From positions 1 to 49,658 of the forward strand of contig CANRJD010000004.1 of NCBI GenBank assembly GCA_947630815.1: 49,658 nucleotides of DNA, written 5' to 3'. The notes beneath the pieces were generated by a model. That model searched no databases. It was not told the origin of the DNA and worked only from the letters and a program-made list of their open reading frames with translations. This stretch comes from an uncultured Akkermansia sp. GTDB taxonomy: Bacteria > Verrucomicrobiota > Verrucomicrobiia > Verrucomicrobiales > Akkermansiaceae. Within the stretch, counting starts at the first letter, position 1, and each line of letters begins with the position of its first letter. A program made the translations under genes and the position numbers. Below are positions 37,576 to 47,203 of the stretch, in pieces.

Positions 37576-38709
37576 TCACTTTGGGATGTACACGTCAACT
37601 TTGCCGGTAAAGTGCGACTGTACAGATTGCAATTTTTGCACGCATGCAATGAAGAGTTTACTTGCAGCAGCGCATTCATCATCCGTCGTGAACCGACTCC
37701 ACGAGAGACGAAGCGACTCGCGCACTTCGGTCGGAGAGAGCCCCATGGCGAGCAGCACGTGACTAGGATGCGGCGACGCGCTAGTGCATGCGGACCCAGC
37801 GGCGCAGATGAACCCTGCCGGTTCCAGCAGGAGTGAGAGCGATTCTGCCGTGCAACCCGGCACGCGAAAATTGAGCACATGCGGCAAACGCGGCGCCCCT
37901 GCTCCATTCTGGACGGCGCAAATGCCGGCCTGTTGCAAAGCCGACAGAAAAGCCTCACGATGCCGCGCGGCGCGGGCGGTTTGCTCCATTTGCTGCAGCG
38001 CCAGCTCCGCCGCCGCGCCAAAGCCCACAATCCCCGGCACGTTCAGTGTGCCGGAACGCCGCGTATCCTCCTGCCCGCCGCCGAGCAGCAGAGGGTGCAT
38101 CGGCGCACCGGTACGCACGTACAAGGCTCCCACACCCTTCGGTCCATGCAGCTTGTGCGCAGAGACCGAGGCGTAGTCCACCGCAGGCAGCTCATGCAGG
38201 TTGAGCGGCATTTTCCCGGCAGCCTGCACCGCATCGACGTGCACGCGCACGCCTGCCTGCTCCGCTGCGGCACAAAGCTCTGCCGCAGGTTGGATGACGC
38301 CTGTTTCATGGTTTGCCAGCGCGAAAGAGGCTCCCCCATGCCGAGGCAGGAGCTCGCACCAGGCATGAAGATCAGTCTCACCCGAAGATTGCACCGGACA
38401 CAGCGAGCCGCGCGACTCCACGCAGCGCAGTGTGGCTGGGTGGTCTGTGGCGAGCGCGAGGACACTGCTGAACTGAGTCAACGCTGTGTTTGTGCTCTCT
38501 GTGCCACCGGAGGTAAAGAAAACTTCCGCAGGCTCGGCGCCGATCAGGGCAGCCACCTGCTCGCGTGCCCTCTCTACCGCACGGCGAACTGCTTTGGCCT
38601 GCGGGTAGGCAGCCGAAGGGTTAAAAAATTGCTCCGTCCAGAATGGCTGCATCGCCTCTGCCACCTGCGGCAAGAGGGGCGTCGTAGCGTTGTTGTCCCA
38701 ATATATCAT
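37576..38709 (-). CDS. Cysteine desulfurase (NifS/IscS-like)
   Basis: IYWDNNATTPLLPQVAEAM, FTSGGTESTNTAL, SFALANHETGVIQP, VDYASVSAHKLHGPKGVGALYVR, GSACTSASPHPSHVL. Confidence 0.95.
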   Translation of the reverse strand: MIYWDNNATTPLLPQVAEAMQPFWTEQFFNPSAAYPQAKAVRRAVERAREQVAALIGAEPAEVFFTSGGTESTNTALTQFSSVLALATDHPATLRCVESRGSLCPVQSSGETDLHAWCELLPRHGGASFALANHETGVIQPAAELCAAAEQAGVRVHVDAVQAAGKMPLNLHELPAVDYASVSAHKLHGPKGVGALYVRTGAPMHPLLLGGGQEDTRRSGTLNVPGIVGFGAAAELALQQMEQTARAARHREAFLSALQQAGICAVQNGAGAPRLPHVLNFRVPGCTAESLSLLLEPAGFICAAGSACTSASPHPSHVLLAMGLSPTEVRESLRLSWSRFTTDDECAAASKLFIACVQKLQSVQSHFTGKVDVYIPK

Positions 38710-38712
38710 AGC

Positions 38713-39219
38713 TCAGGATTCTTCTCGGTGGTGTGCCTTCACGATACGCTGAAACACTGCCGGATGCACGCAGGCCGACACCCAACGCTCCCACCCCGGC
38801 GTTCCCACAAACCCCCGCACCAAAGAAGACGATATTTCCTCCAGCTCACTGGGAGCAACCATCAGCACCGTCTGGATGTCAGGATCCATGCGCCCATTCA
38901 TTCGAGCCATTGTCTTTTCATATTCAAAGTCCGCCACTCCTCGCAATCCACGCAGCAAATGTGTAGCGCCGGCTTCGCGCGCAAAGTCCACCAGAAACCC
39001 GTGTTTCACCACCGCCACACGCACATGACCCGACAGCTCCGCCACCATTTCCTCCAGCGCTTCCCGCCGCTCCTCTGTGCTCAGGAAAGACGTCTTCTCC
39101 GGATTGACCGCCAGAGCTACCACCAGTTCGTCGAAAAGTTCCGCTCCGCGGCGAATCATCCAGAGATGTCCATTCGTGGGAGGATCGAAGCTCCCGGCGT
39201 AGATTCCGATGCGTTTCAT
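38713..39219 (-). CDS. coaD: Pantetheine-phosphate adenylyltransferase
   Basis: RIGIYAGSFDPPTNGHLWMIRRG, LLRGLRGVADFEYEKTMARMN; start 39219 chosen over ORF opening at 39342. Confidence 0.93.
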   Translation of the reverse strand: MKRIGIYAGSFDPPTNGHLWMIRRGAELFDELVVALAVNPEKTSFLSTEERREALEEMVAELSGHVRVAVVKHGFLVDFAREAGATHLLRGLRGVADFEYEKTMARMNGRMDPDIQTVLMVAPSELEEISSSLVRGFVGTPGWERWVSACVHPAVFQRIVKAHHREES

Positions 39220-39234
39220 GACAGGCGTTGAATT

Positions 39235-39290
39235 AAAAAGCCCCGTGCCGCGAATCATCTGCTCTCTCGACACGGGGTTCTTTTCTCTTG
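39235..39290 (-). terminator. Terminator of tRNA-Cys / inter-operon terminator
   Basis: CCCCGTG...CACGGGG inverted repeat followed on minus strand by a T-run (GGGGCTTTTTAA). Confidence 0.55.
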
Positions 39291-39301
39291 CTTTTGTGAG
39301 A

Positions 39302-39374
39302 GGCGGGAGCGGGATTTGAACCCGCGAATGGCAGTTTTGCAAACTGCTGCCTTAGACCACTTGGCTATCCCGCC
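39302..39374 (-). tRNA. tRNA-Cys (GCA)
   Basis: Minus strand GGCGGGATAGCCAAGTGGTCTAAGGCAGCAGTTTGCAAAACTGCCATTCGCGGGTTCAAATCCCGCTCCCGCC; anticodon stem GCAGT/ACTGC, loop TTGCAAA. Confidence 0.95.
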
Positions 39375-39647
39375 CTAAAGCTTGCGCATCGCAAGATACT
39401 CCATGCCGGCCGCGTTGTCAAGCATAAACCGCATTGCCTCTCCGAACTGACACAAAAAAACACATCGGTTCCAAGAAAAAAGCGATCCCAGGTACTACAA
39501 AGCGGAGCACGAGCGAGGACAAAGGGAGCCTTCCCGTCCACCGCCTTTTTTCCACGAAACGCATGGGAGGTGGGTCGCATGGAGTTGGAGAAATTTTATT
39601 GGAACAAGTGCGATGTTCTGCAGTTCAATCGCCTCCGAATTCAGACA

Positions 39648-40772
39648 TCACTGGGGAAGAAGAGCGCCGTCCTTGTAAAGATACGTCGTCATGGAGGCCG
39701 AGTCTTGTGAAGGGTCATCAGGGACAGAGCAAAGGATCAGTAAACCGCTGTCACGAACCTCAAATGTACTGCATTCTTTTTTTAGAATCAGCTTGATAAA
39801 TGGCGTTTCCTCCTCCAACTGTTGCAACTTGTCAACCGGACTCTGTTCGGGATTCGCCATGGCGAAGACATGCAGGCAAAGGCCACTATTCGTTGAACTG
39901 GGAAGAGCGAGAAAAATCTCCGGCACGCCATCGTTATTCAAGTCGTGCAAACTCAACCGAACACGCGAAGAATCAACGATTGGAAAATGTTTCGCGATTA
40001 TGCGAATAGGTTCGCCATGGACACGATAGTTTAAAACCAAATAACCGACTTGAAGACAACGTGGTGACGCATCAGCTACCACCTCAGCTCCAATAAGATT
40101 CGAACGACGTGCAAATTGTTGGGGAGATGTAGAAACGATCTTTTCCAGCGAGATCCCCTCAAAGGCGCGGCGTGATAATTTTCGGTTTTCCAGAGAATAA
40201 ACGACCGGAGGCTCCGACGTTAGCTTTTCATGACCCAACGGAGGTACTACCTTGACCAAACCGGGAGCAGGGAAAGACACTTGCTCGCAGGGGGAATCCA
40301 GAATCAGGTGAGCCCGGGCATCGGGATCGGTGGCGGGGAGAAGGTTTAAGCGTTGCTCATTCGGATTGAGCGAGTAGATGCGCACGTGATCTCCTTCACC
40401 GGTGCCACTGCCGGTATAAACCAGCACCTCCGGCACACCATCCGCATCAATATCACGCAGCTGCAGCGGCGAACGTCGTTCATGATAAAATGAAAAGCCG
40501 GAGAAAACATCCACCACCGATGACCAAGACTGCCCTATATCTTCATACGTCAGCACGAGAGCATAGTGCTGCCCGGCCACATCGGCCGGACACGCCATTT
40601 CATAGAGACTCACGCGTTTGAGGCAAGATGCTGAATTCTCTGCTGGCAAAGATAAAGTCTCCTCCGCTACACACTTCATGGTGAAATCACCCGTAGCAGC
40701 GTAACCTAAGCTTATCTGCCCGAGCAATACGAGAATGCAAACTAATGTCTTCACATGCATACGCAGTAACAT
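39648..40772 (-). CDS. Exported protein with FG-GAP/VCBS-like repeats (hypothetical)
   Basis: Signal peptide MLLRMHVKTLVCILVLLGQISLGYAA; LRDIDADGVPEVLVYTG and LHDLNNDGVPEIFLALP. Start estimated. Confidence 0.65.
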   Translation of the reverse strand: MLLRMHVKTLVCILVLLGQISLGYAATGDFTMKCVAEETLSLPAENSASCLKRVSLYEMACPADVAGQHYALVLTYEDIGQSWSSVVDVFSGFSFYHERRSPLQLRDIDADGVPEVLVYTGSGTGEGDHVRIYSLNPNEQRLNLLPATDPDARAHLILDSPCEQVSFPAPGLVKVVPPLGHEKLTSEPPVVYSLENRKLSRRAFEGISLEKIVSTSPQQFARRSNLIGAEVVADASPRCLQVGYLVLNYRVHGEPIRIIAKHFPIVDSSRVRLSLHDLNNDGVPEIFLALPSSTNSGLCLHVFAMANPEQSPVDKLQQLEEETPFIKLILKKECSTFEVRDSGLLILCSVPDDPSQDSASMTTYLYKDGALLPQ

Positions 40773-41000
40773 ATCCAGTAGCGCGACATGGTAGCACACC
40801 ACACTCAGAAAGTCAACCTTTAAAATCTGTTAATTCAAAGCAACCGCACATCCGTTCCATGAAAGAAGCAATCACAACACGCAATTTATTTACGATGTAT
40901 GATTTAAACACGAACGACGGCTGTAAGCGCGTATGGACAGCGCCTTCGCCTGTCCACACGCCCTACTCTTCATTTCCTTTCCATTTCTCCAACCTCGTAA

Positions 41001-41519
41001 ATGTACTTGACCCTAGCGAATCCGCCCAGCGGCACTTTGCTAAAAGATGTAGAAATCAAAGAAGTAGACCAGGTATGGGTCAGTGATATCACCTACATCC
41101 AGATAGAACAGCGCAACTACTATCTATGCGTGGTTATGGATTGGGGTAGTCGCTTTGTACTGGGATGGAGTATGGGTCGAAAGATGGATGCGGGGCTATG
41201 TCTGCAAGCGCTGGAGATGGCGTTGAAAAGTGGACGACGGCCAAGAATCTTCAATACTGACCAGGGGAGCCAGTATAGCTCGGAAGACTGGCAGTCAGCA
41301 ATTCGAGCAGAAGGCATACAAATCAGCATGGATGGCAAGGGACGATGGGCAGATAACATCGTCACGGAACGCTTTTGAAGGTCATACAAGCATGAGTTCT
41401 TCCTGCAGCGTGATCCCAGGAGCTTGGAGGAGGCAATGAAGATGACGGCAGAATGGCTGGAATACTACAACAAAGAACGGCCACACTCGGCGTTGGGTTA
41501 CAAAAAGGGGCCTAAATAA
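41001..41519 (+). pseudogene. IS3-family transposase ORFB remnant (5' truncated, in-frame TGA)
   Basis: VWVSDITYIQ...YYLCVVMDWGSRFVLGWSM...IFNTDQGSQYSSEDW...GRWADNIVTERF*RSYKHEFFLQR...EWLEYYNKERPHSALGYKKGPK. Confidence 0.88.
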
Positions 41520-41550
41520 GCTTCCAATGTGTCGAAAAATGGGCGCCAGT

Positions 41551-42168
41551 TTAGAGATTGACATATGAAAACTGAGCAGCCAAGGCGAGAGAATTGCGCT
41601 CATCAAAATACACTGTCAATCCCGCTTCGGTGCCGCCGTAAAATCCCCACGAATTTTCCCGCAAGTGCTCGCTGTACGACTCGTTGATACGTGTCCCATC
41701 TGGTCCTATGAGACTACCATAACCATGGTAGGAATCCGCAGCGGAGGATGTAACCAAGCCAGCAAAAATGCCCGCAAATAAGTCCACAGAATCAACAATT
41801 TTGAAATCATGGCGGAAACCAAGCGCAACATAGTAATTCTGTACCTCCCATTCATTACTGCTCCCCCAATAGTAGGAATCGCTCACACCCGCATCACTCA
41901 CTGTATCAAAACCCATCGCACAACCGATACGCACGTTGATTGAATTGCGGGAATCCGCCATGTAATAAAACAGGCATTCTATGCCTCCCGTATCAATGCG
42001 CGGATTACGCCCGTATTTTTCCGGACTATCCAATTCGACCTGATCATTCAGTGCAAAGTTGAAAATTGTGTTAAACTCGACACCAAACTTATTTGTTTCA
42101 TTCTCTTGTTCGCCGTACGCTGAGCAGAACGTCATAAGAGCCACAAGTATGCTGAATAATTTCTTCAT
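41551..42168 (-). CDS. Exported beta-barrel-like protein, possibly 3'-truncated by the IS3 remnant
   Basis: MKKLFSILVALMTFCSAYGEQ signal peptide; alternating hydrophobic strands; stop lies at the junction with the IS remnant. Confidence 0.55.
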   Translation of the reverse strand: MKKLFSILVALMTFCSAYGEQENETNKFGVEFNTIFNFALNDQVELDSPEKYGRNPRIDTGGIECLFYYMADSRNSINVRIGCAMGFDTVSDAGVSDSYYWGSSNEWEVQNYYVALGFRHDFKIVDSVDLFAGIFAGLVTSSAADSYHGYGSLIGPDGTRINESYSEHLRENSWGFYGGTEAGLTVYFDERNSLALAAQFSYVNL

Positions 42169-42264
42169 TGTTTCGGGTTCTTTTTATAGATATGAGTTGA
42201 TTCTTAATGCTAAGAATCTATGAAAGAAGAAACGCCTTACGCAGATCGAGAAGTTCTTCAACAA

Positions 42265-43890
42265 TTATGAATTGTTGTATTGGAGTAAAACCGATAGAAC
42301 ACCATTAATATCTGCATCAGAGATCGACACAGACACCTCTCCCTTCTTTCCTTTTAGCGAATTTTTCTCGAGAGAATCAATCACTTTTTTCCTGATGTCC
42401 TCTGCATCGTTTTTCTTCATTTCCCCCATGAAATACTCACCGAAAGAAGCACCAGCTATGGCTTGCGCACGAATAAGCTCCTCCAATTCCTCCGAGGAGG
42501 TCACAATAAGCTTCACCCTCTTTTCCTCACTCACATAGGGGAAAGGCTGGTGACGGAAGTAATAGCCATCCTTCCAAGTAGCTTCCGGAGAAGATACGGA
42601 GTCAGGGAGAGAATGGGTGGCTCTAATCTGCTCATCTGTCATAGCGAAATAGCAGTGACTGAAAATGATAGGATCCAGTGACTTGACCTTCTTCTGATCT
42701 TCTTCCGGGAACATAACCTCCGCAGAGATGTAATCATCCGCAGCAACGTCAATATGCACCCATTGCTCCCCAAGTTTCACCTTGTTCCAAGCATGCTCAA
42801 TCTTGTTTTCGCCAAACTGATAGGAGCCGTCGTCAAACCAATAGGAGCCGACAATATATTCGTTCTCAATACCAGCCATGGTAAGCAGTAACATATAGGC
42901 TCGTGCATAACCAGCACTCGTGGCTCGCTTTCCAAGCATTGCATAAACCACCAAATTCTCTTGATCCGCCTCAAGCAGCCGCCTATCATAGCGTACCTCG
43001 CGACACAACCGATCATGCAGAGCGAGAGCCAACTTATACTGATCATCCTTCGCGGACTTCTTTGCCTCACAACACCACTGCCATGCCTCACGATAGGCCT
43101 GATACTGGGCAGCTGTTAAATTCTGCATTTTCCATTCATCAAGCTCATTTATACGATCTTGTACACCGCAGTATTGTGGATCGGCTTGGAGATTTTTTAT
43201 GAGTTTAAGTTCGAGTTCTTCTTTCTCATTTTCGAAAAGACATAACATACGCGCAAGATCAGTGTACGTCACGGGGAGACGGTGGCGGGCGACTCCATCT
43301 TCTTCCCCTCCATCTTTGGAATCAAACACACTTTCTTCCCCCAACACGAAAAGGTGCCGGCATTTCTGAGAGAGTTCAGAAAGTTTCCTTCGCGCCAGCC
43401 TTTCAGTCGAAGCATTACGCCACGTGATCAGCTCATGACAACGGGCAAGGCGATACGTTAAAAATGGAATAAGATCATCCTCGTTATCAACATGGTAGAT
43501 GTCACCCTTCCCCGAACTTTTTGAAGGCTTCCATGGTTTCCATTCCGTCATACCAAAAGCACGAGCAGGTACAGGTTCTTGCTTCCATAGCTCTTTGTTC
43601 AACATATTCAATTGGGTAAAATCATCTTCTTTTAAGGCACTTACAAAAATTTTTACTACTTGGGGAGGTCGAAGCTCCCCCGCCTGGATCGCGTCCTGCA
43701 ACTTCTTCTCTTTTTCTATAGCATCTCTCACCATCTCGTTGCGCGCAATCCACTGCACTTTCCTCTGCTCGTGTTCCGATTGTATGGCCACGATCAGCGC
43801 AATGATCAAAATCGCTGCGAAACCTATAATCCGCAGCCGCATCAAACGTGCTTCACGTCTTATTTCCCATATGCTTTTTTTTCTTTTCAT
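42265..43890 (-). CDS. Membrane-anchored transglutaminase-like protein (Cys to Ser at putative nucleophile)
   Basis: N-terminal TM LRIIGFAAILIIALIVAIQ; GKRATSAGYARAYMLLLTMAGIENEYIVGSYW...IEHAWNKVKLGEQWVHIDVAADD. Confidence 0.75.
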   Translation of the reverse strand: MKRKKSIWEIRREARLMRLRIIGFAAILIIALIVAIQSEHEQRKVQWIARNEMVRDAIEKEKKLQDAIQAGELRPPQVVKIFVSALKEDDFTQLNMLNKELWKQEPVPARAFGMTEWKPWKPSKSSGKGDIYHVDNEDDLIPFLTYRLARCHELITWRNASTERLARRKLSELSQKCRHLFVLGEESVFDSKDGGEEDGVARHRLPVTYTDLARMLCLFENEKEELELKLIKNLQADPQYCGVQDRINELDEWKMQNLTAAQYQAYREAWQWCCEAKKSAKDDQYKLALALHDRLCREVRYDRRLLEADQENLVVYAMLGKRATSAGYARAYMLLLTMAGIENEYIVGSYWFDDGSYQFGENKIEHAWNKVKLGEQWVHIDVAADDYISAEVMFPEEDQKKVKSLDPIIFSHCYFAMTDEQIRATHSLPDSVSSPEATWKDGYYFRHQPFPYVSEEKRVKLIVTSSEELEELIRAQAIAGASFGEYFMGEMKKNDAEDIRKKVIDSLEKNSLKGKKGEVSVSISDADINGVLSVLLQYNNS

Positions 43891-43905
43891 TTTACTTTCT
43901 CTAAA

Positions 43906-45120
43906 TTAATTTTCTGTTTTAGGCAATGGCAATTGCCGCTCCATAACTCTCTCCACATTTCTCCTCTCTATCTCTCCCTGCTTCTCTTCCTCTGTGAAAA
44001 CCATATCACTCGACGCACGCCCCTCCTGTTTGATTTTTTGCCCTTTCACCTGCAACCAAAATTCAGCAAGCCCCTTATCGCCATCTGCCCATGTCGTGTC
44101 ATAGTGATACCATTTATTCGTCTCCACATTTACCAAGTTCCACGCATGCCAACCGGGTAATTCCTCTTTGCGAGAGCAAACACCGGCAACTGGCAATGAT
44201 CGAACTCCGACCATGGCCAACAGCAGACCATACGTCTGTGCATACCCCTCGCAAATTGCCTTTCCGCGAGTTGCATAGAGTACAAATTTGCTACGGTTCT
44301 TATAAAACACACTGTCCTCTCGAATCGCATCTGCCTTTTCTTTGCTTGAGCTTTTTTGTGTACCCCTATCGTACTCAACATGTTTACACAAAATCGCCGC
44401 AATATCGTAAGCCTTCTCCTCTTTTGAAAGCTGCTGAAATTTAAATTGGGGAGTTTTCAACTCGGCAAGCCAATCCAGCAGTTTATGAAGAGCTTCTATC
44501 TCATCTTTGCTCAGACGCGTCCAATCTCCATCATTGACTGTACGAAGTATGCGATAAAAGTCCGTATAAAAAAAGGTGAGGCAGTGTTTTCCATTATCTA
44601 GATCTTCAAGGTTTACATCGGACAAGTAATAGTTCAAACTCTCCGCTATGGGGGAACATAAATTGCGTAGATCCGGACAAGAGGATTGAAAGATTACACG
44701 ATCCCTTCCTTCGCGAACCATCTGATCCGCTAGCGAATATAAGTCATTACTATTGTCAACGATTGGCATTTTGTTAGAGGGGAACGGATTCTTATTCGCT
44801 GTCACATTTCTATACAAGAATAAGCCGATATCCCCTACAGAAAGAGGCTTAAGTCCGAGCGTCTCAATTGTCTCCCGTAGTTTTTTATCCGGGGCTGCCC
44901 GCTCATATTCATTCTGATGGAGAATCTCCTGATCCCTTGGCGTCACGTGGCGCACCCAATCCGGCATATTTTGAATCACCCGACCAAGCAACGTTTGTTC
45001 CGGTAATGGAGCCGATATATAATCCAATACACACCAAAATGTATATGCTAAAACGACAAAGATGCTAAGCATCCCTACCAATCGTTTAACCTGCATAGCT
45101 GTTGTTGTTTCTTCCTTCAT
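43906..45120 (-). CDS. Membrane-anchored transglutaminase-like protein (intact Cys-His-Asp)
   Basis: TM LVGMLSIFVVLAYTFWCVL; RGKAICEGYAQTYGLLLAMVGVRSLPVAG...WHAWNLVNVETNKWYHYDTTWADG. Confidence 0.85.
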   Translation of the reverse strand: MKEETTTAMQVKRLVGMLSIFVVLAYTFWCVLDYISAPLPEQTLLGRVIQNMPDWVRHVTPRDQEILHQNEYERAAPDKKLRETIETLGLKPLSVGDIGLFLYRNVTANKNPFPSNKMPIVDNSNDLYSLADQMVREGRDRVIFQSSCPDLRNLCSPIAESLNYYLSDVNLEDLDNGKHCLTFFYTDFYRILRTVNDGDWTRLSKDEIEALHKLLDWLAELKTPQFKFQQLSKEEKAYDIAAILCKHVEYDRGTQKSSSKEKADAIREDSVFYKNRSKFVLYATRGKAICEGYAQTYGLLLAMVGVRSLPVAGVCSRKEELPGWHAWNLVNVETNKWYHYDTTWADGDKGLAEFWLQVKGQKIKQEGRASSDMVFTEEEKQGEIERRNVERVMERQLPLPKTEN

Positions 45121-45124
45121 TGCT

Positions 45125-45808
45125 TCATCTATTCGATAATTTTCTGAGTTCTTCCGCTATAGGGATCTCCTTGATAGAGGCATACGCCCTGCTCCATACC
45201 AGACAAACATAGACAAAGACCACTCCCCAACTACTTCTCATCAACCACAACTGTTGCTCGAGCAAGACCTTCTTGTTATCATCATTCACCACCTCCTTCC
45301 ACTGCTTTTGCGCTAAATCAACGTATTTTTCCTTATAACCTTCTTCATTCGTTATAGACGACCACGTTATAGCACTTTTACCCGTACCTTCCTCCTCCGC
45401 CTTGATCCATTCGGAAAAATCTAACGGACCAAAAAAACCTTGCGCTGACGAGCTTTTCTGGGGGGATAGTTCCAAAATCTTACCCCACTGTTTACGTGCC
45501 GCCGTCTCAATTTCTTCTTTTTCAGGCAACTTCTTCAAACCACCCTCATTTCCCGACATCTTCTGCAGCAAGCTATCACCTGCATATATAAACAAATAAA
45601 AAAGAATTGCAAATATCCAACCTGCGCACACATACGTTATATACTGATCCAGATGATCTCTCACCCAGCCATGGCATGCCATCCTGCTAACCAACCACGT
45701 CAGCACCCCGACGGTCGGTAAAAAAGACAAACCAACCAGCAAAAACTGCCCCCAGCTCCCATCACTGAGCATCTGTCCCACCTCCAACTCGTATATATTA
45801 TAGCTCAT
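45125..45808 (-). CDS. Multi-pass membrane protein, unknown function
   Basis: Hydrophobic segments FLLVGLSFLPTVGVLTWLVS, ITYVCAGWIFAILFYLFIY, SWGVVFVYVCLVW; ATGA overlap with upstream gene. Confidence 0.7.
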   Translation of the reverse strand: MSYNIYELEVGQMLSDGSWGQFLLVGLSFLPTVGVLTWLVSRMACHGWVRDHLDQYITYVCAGWIFAILFYLFIYAGDSLLQKMSGNEGGLKKLPEKEEIETAARKQWGKILELSPQKSSSAQGFFGPLDFSEWIKAEEEGTGKSAITWSSITNEEGYKEKYVDLAQKQWKEVVNDDNKKVLLEQQLWLMRSSWGVVFVYVCLVWSRAYASIKEIPIAEELRKLSNR

Positions 45809-47187
45809 TCGGGGGAGTTTTCTGATGAGTTTGGTTTACTGATGGGTCTTATGTACACCTCCACTCGACGGTTCTTTTGACATTCATTGTCATGACTTTG
45901 ATCGTCAGAACTTAGGTCTTTTTTATTTGGATCATTTGGATCATCTCCCTTCTCTGCAGCAACCGAAAAAGAATAAGGTGTCAGCCACGCAGCGGAATAG
46001 CACTTGAAATATACAGGATGTTTCCCCATATAATAATACTTACCCTTTTCCCCTCCTAATAATGTGATAATCATGTCTTTTATACACACAGCCCTCATTA
46101 GTCCCAGCTGTGGATTACACTGATCACCTTCCAAGGAGACCGCATGCTTTCGCCCCCCATCTAGAGTATCATCCGTATGACCTATGATCTCTACCATAAC
46201 CCCCACGTAGTCTTCCGTTAAAGTCTCACATGTATTGCGAATTTTTCCTGTAACTTCTTTCCTTAATTTATCTTCTATTGTTGTTTCAGAAACCTCCTCG
46301 GACTTACCCTTCCTATTCAAGGAAAGAAATTGATCGCTTTTTCCTCTCGCAAATTGAATCTCCTTTTCATCCAAAACAACGCGTTGTTCACGGGAATTCT
46401 TATCAACAGCTTTCTGCTTTTCGTTTAGCTGTTCAACAACTCTCTTCATATCGTCTAGTTCCTTTGTCCTCTCATCTAGCGTTTTGTTTAGGTTTTTGTT
46501 TTGTTGCTCTATGTTTTTAATCGTCAGATCTTTCTCCTTCAACTCGGTCCTTAAATTCGCGATCTGAGTGTTTAAATCTCCCATTTCATCGTTTTGTCCA
46601 TCCTCATTATTATCCAACTCAGAGTTCCAGAGAGCATAATTGATACGACGCATAATGTCCTGAGCACGATTATCCTTGCTATCCTGTCCAAATATCTTTT
46701 TCCTATCAACAGAATATTTATCATTCTGCAGGAAATACCAAGCCAAAAGACAAACGGCTGCATTATAATTTTCTTGAGCTTCCATCAAAACCTCCCCCGT
46801 ACAACCGAACGAAGCAATTTTTTCCTTAAGATCCTTAAACTGATCTTCATTACTCATTAAATCTGCTTCTGTCAATTCTCTTTCCCCATCCTCTCCTTTC
46901 CTCCTATCCATTCGGATCACCTCATATAACATCTTAGCTAAAACAGGACGCTTGACGGCGTCACGCTCATTTGTTTCACCTTGGTAATTCTGAACGGACA
47001 AACCTTTATTCTTACACAATATTTTATATTCCTCTATAACATGATCTACCACGTAATCGTCACCCCCCAGTGAATTGATATACAAAACGAAGGCGAAAAC
47101 GAAGAACACCAGGAACATGTCACTGATGCTCGGCCAATAATTAATCTCACCTGAATGATTTGACAAGCTCATAATACAGAATCGCAA
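45805..47187 (-). CDS. MotB/ZorB/OmpA-like protein with long coiled coil
   Basis: N-terminal TM with Asp (SISDMFLVFFVFAFVLYI), coiled coil, OmpA-like end (VMVEIIGHTDDT...LGLMRAVCIKDMI...NRRVEVYIRPIS). Confidence 0.8.
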   Translation of the reverse strand: MRFCIMSLSNHSGEINYWPSISDMFLVFFVFAFVLYINSLGGDDYVVDHVIEEYKILCKNKGLSVQNYQGETNERDAVKRPVLAKMLYEVIRMDRRKGEDGERELTEADLMSNEDQFKDLKEKIASFGCTGEVLMEAQENYNAAVCLLAWYFLQNDKYSVDRKKIFGQDSKDNRAQDIMRRINYALWNSELDNNEDGQNDEMGDLNTQIANLRTELKEKDLTIKNIEQQNKNLNKTLDERTKELDDMKRVVEQLNEKQKAVDKNSREQRVVLDEKEIQFARGKSDQFLSLNRKGKSEEVSETTIEDKLRKEVTGKIRNTCETLTEDYVGVMVEIIGHTDDTLDGGRKHAVSLEGDQCNPQLGLMRAVCIKDMIITLLGGEKGKYYYMGKHPVYFKCYSAAWLTPYSFSVAAEKGDDPNDPNKKDLSSDDQSHDNECQKNRRVEVYIRPISKPNSSENSPE

Positions 47188-47203
47188 AAATGACTAGCAG
47201 ACA

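Noticed and set aside
41376-41378. In-frame TGA at an expected Trp in the IS3 transposase as evidence of UGA recoding
   Set aside because: The gene is 5'-truncated and decaying; TGA is used as a normal stop elsewhere. A simple nonsense mutation is enough.
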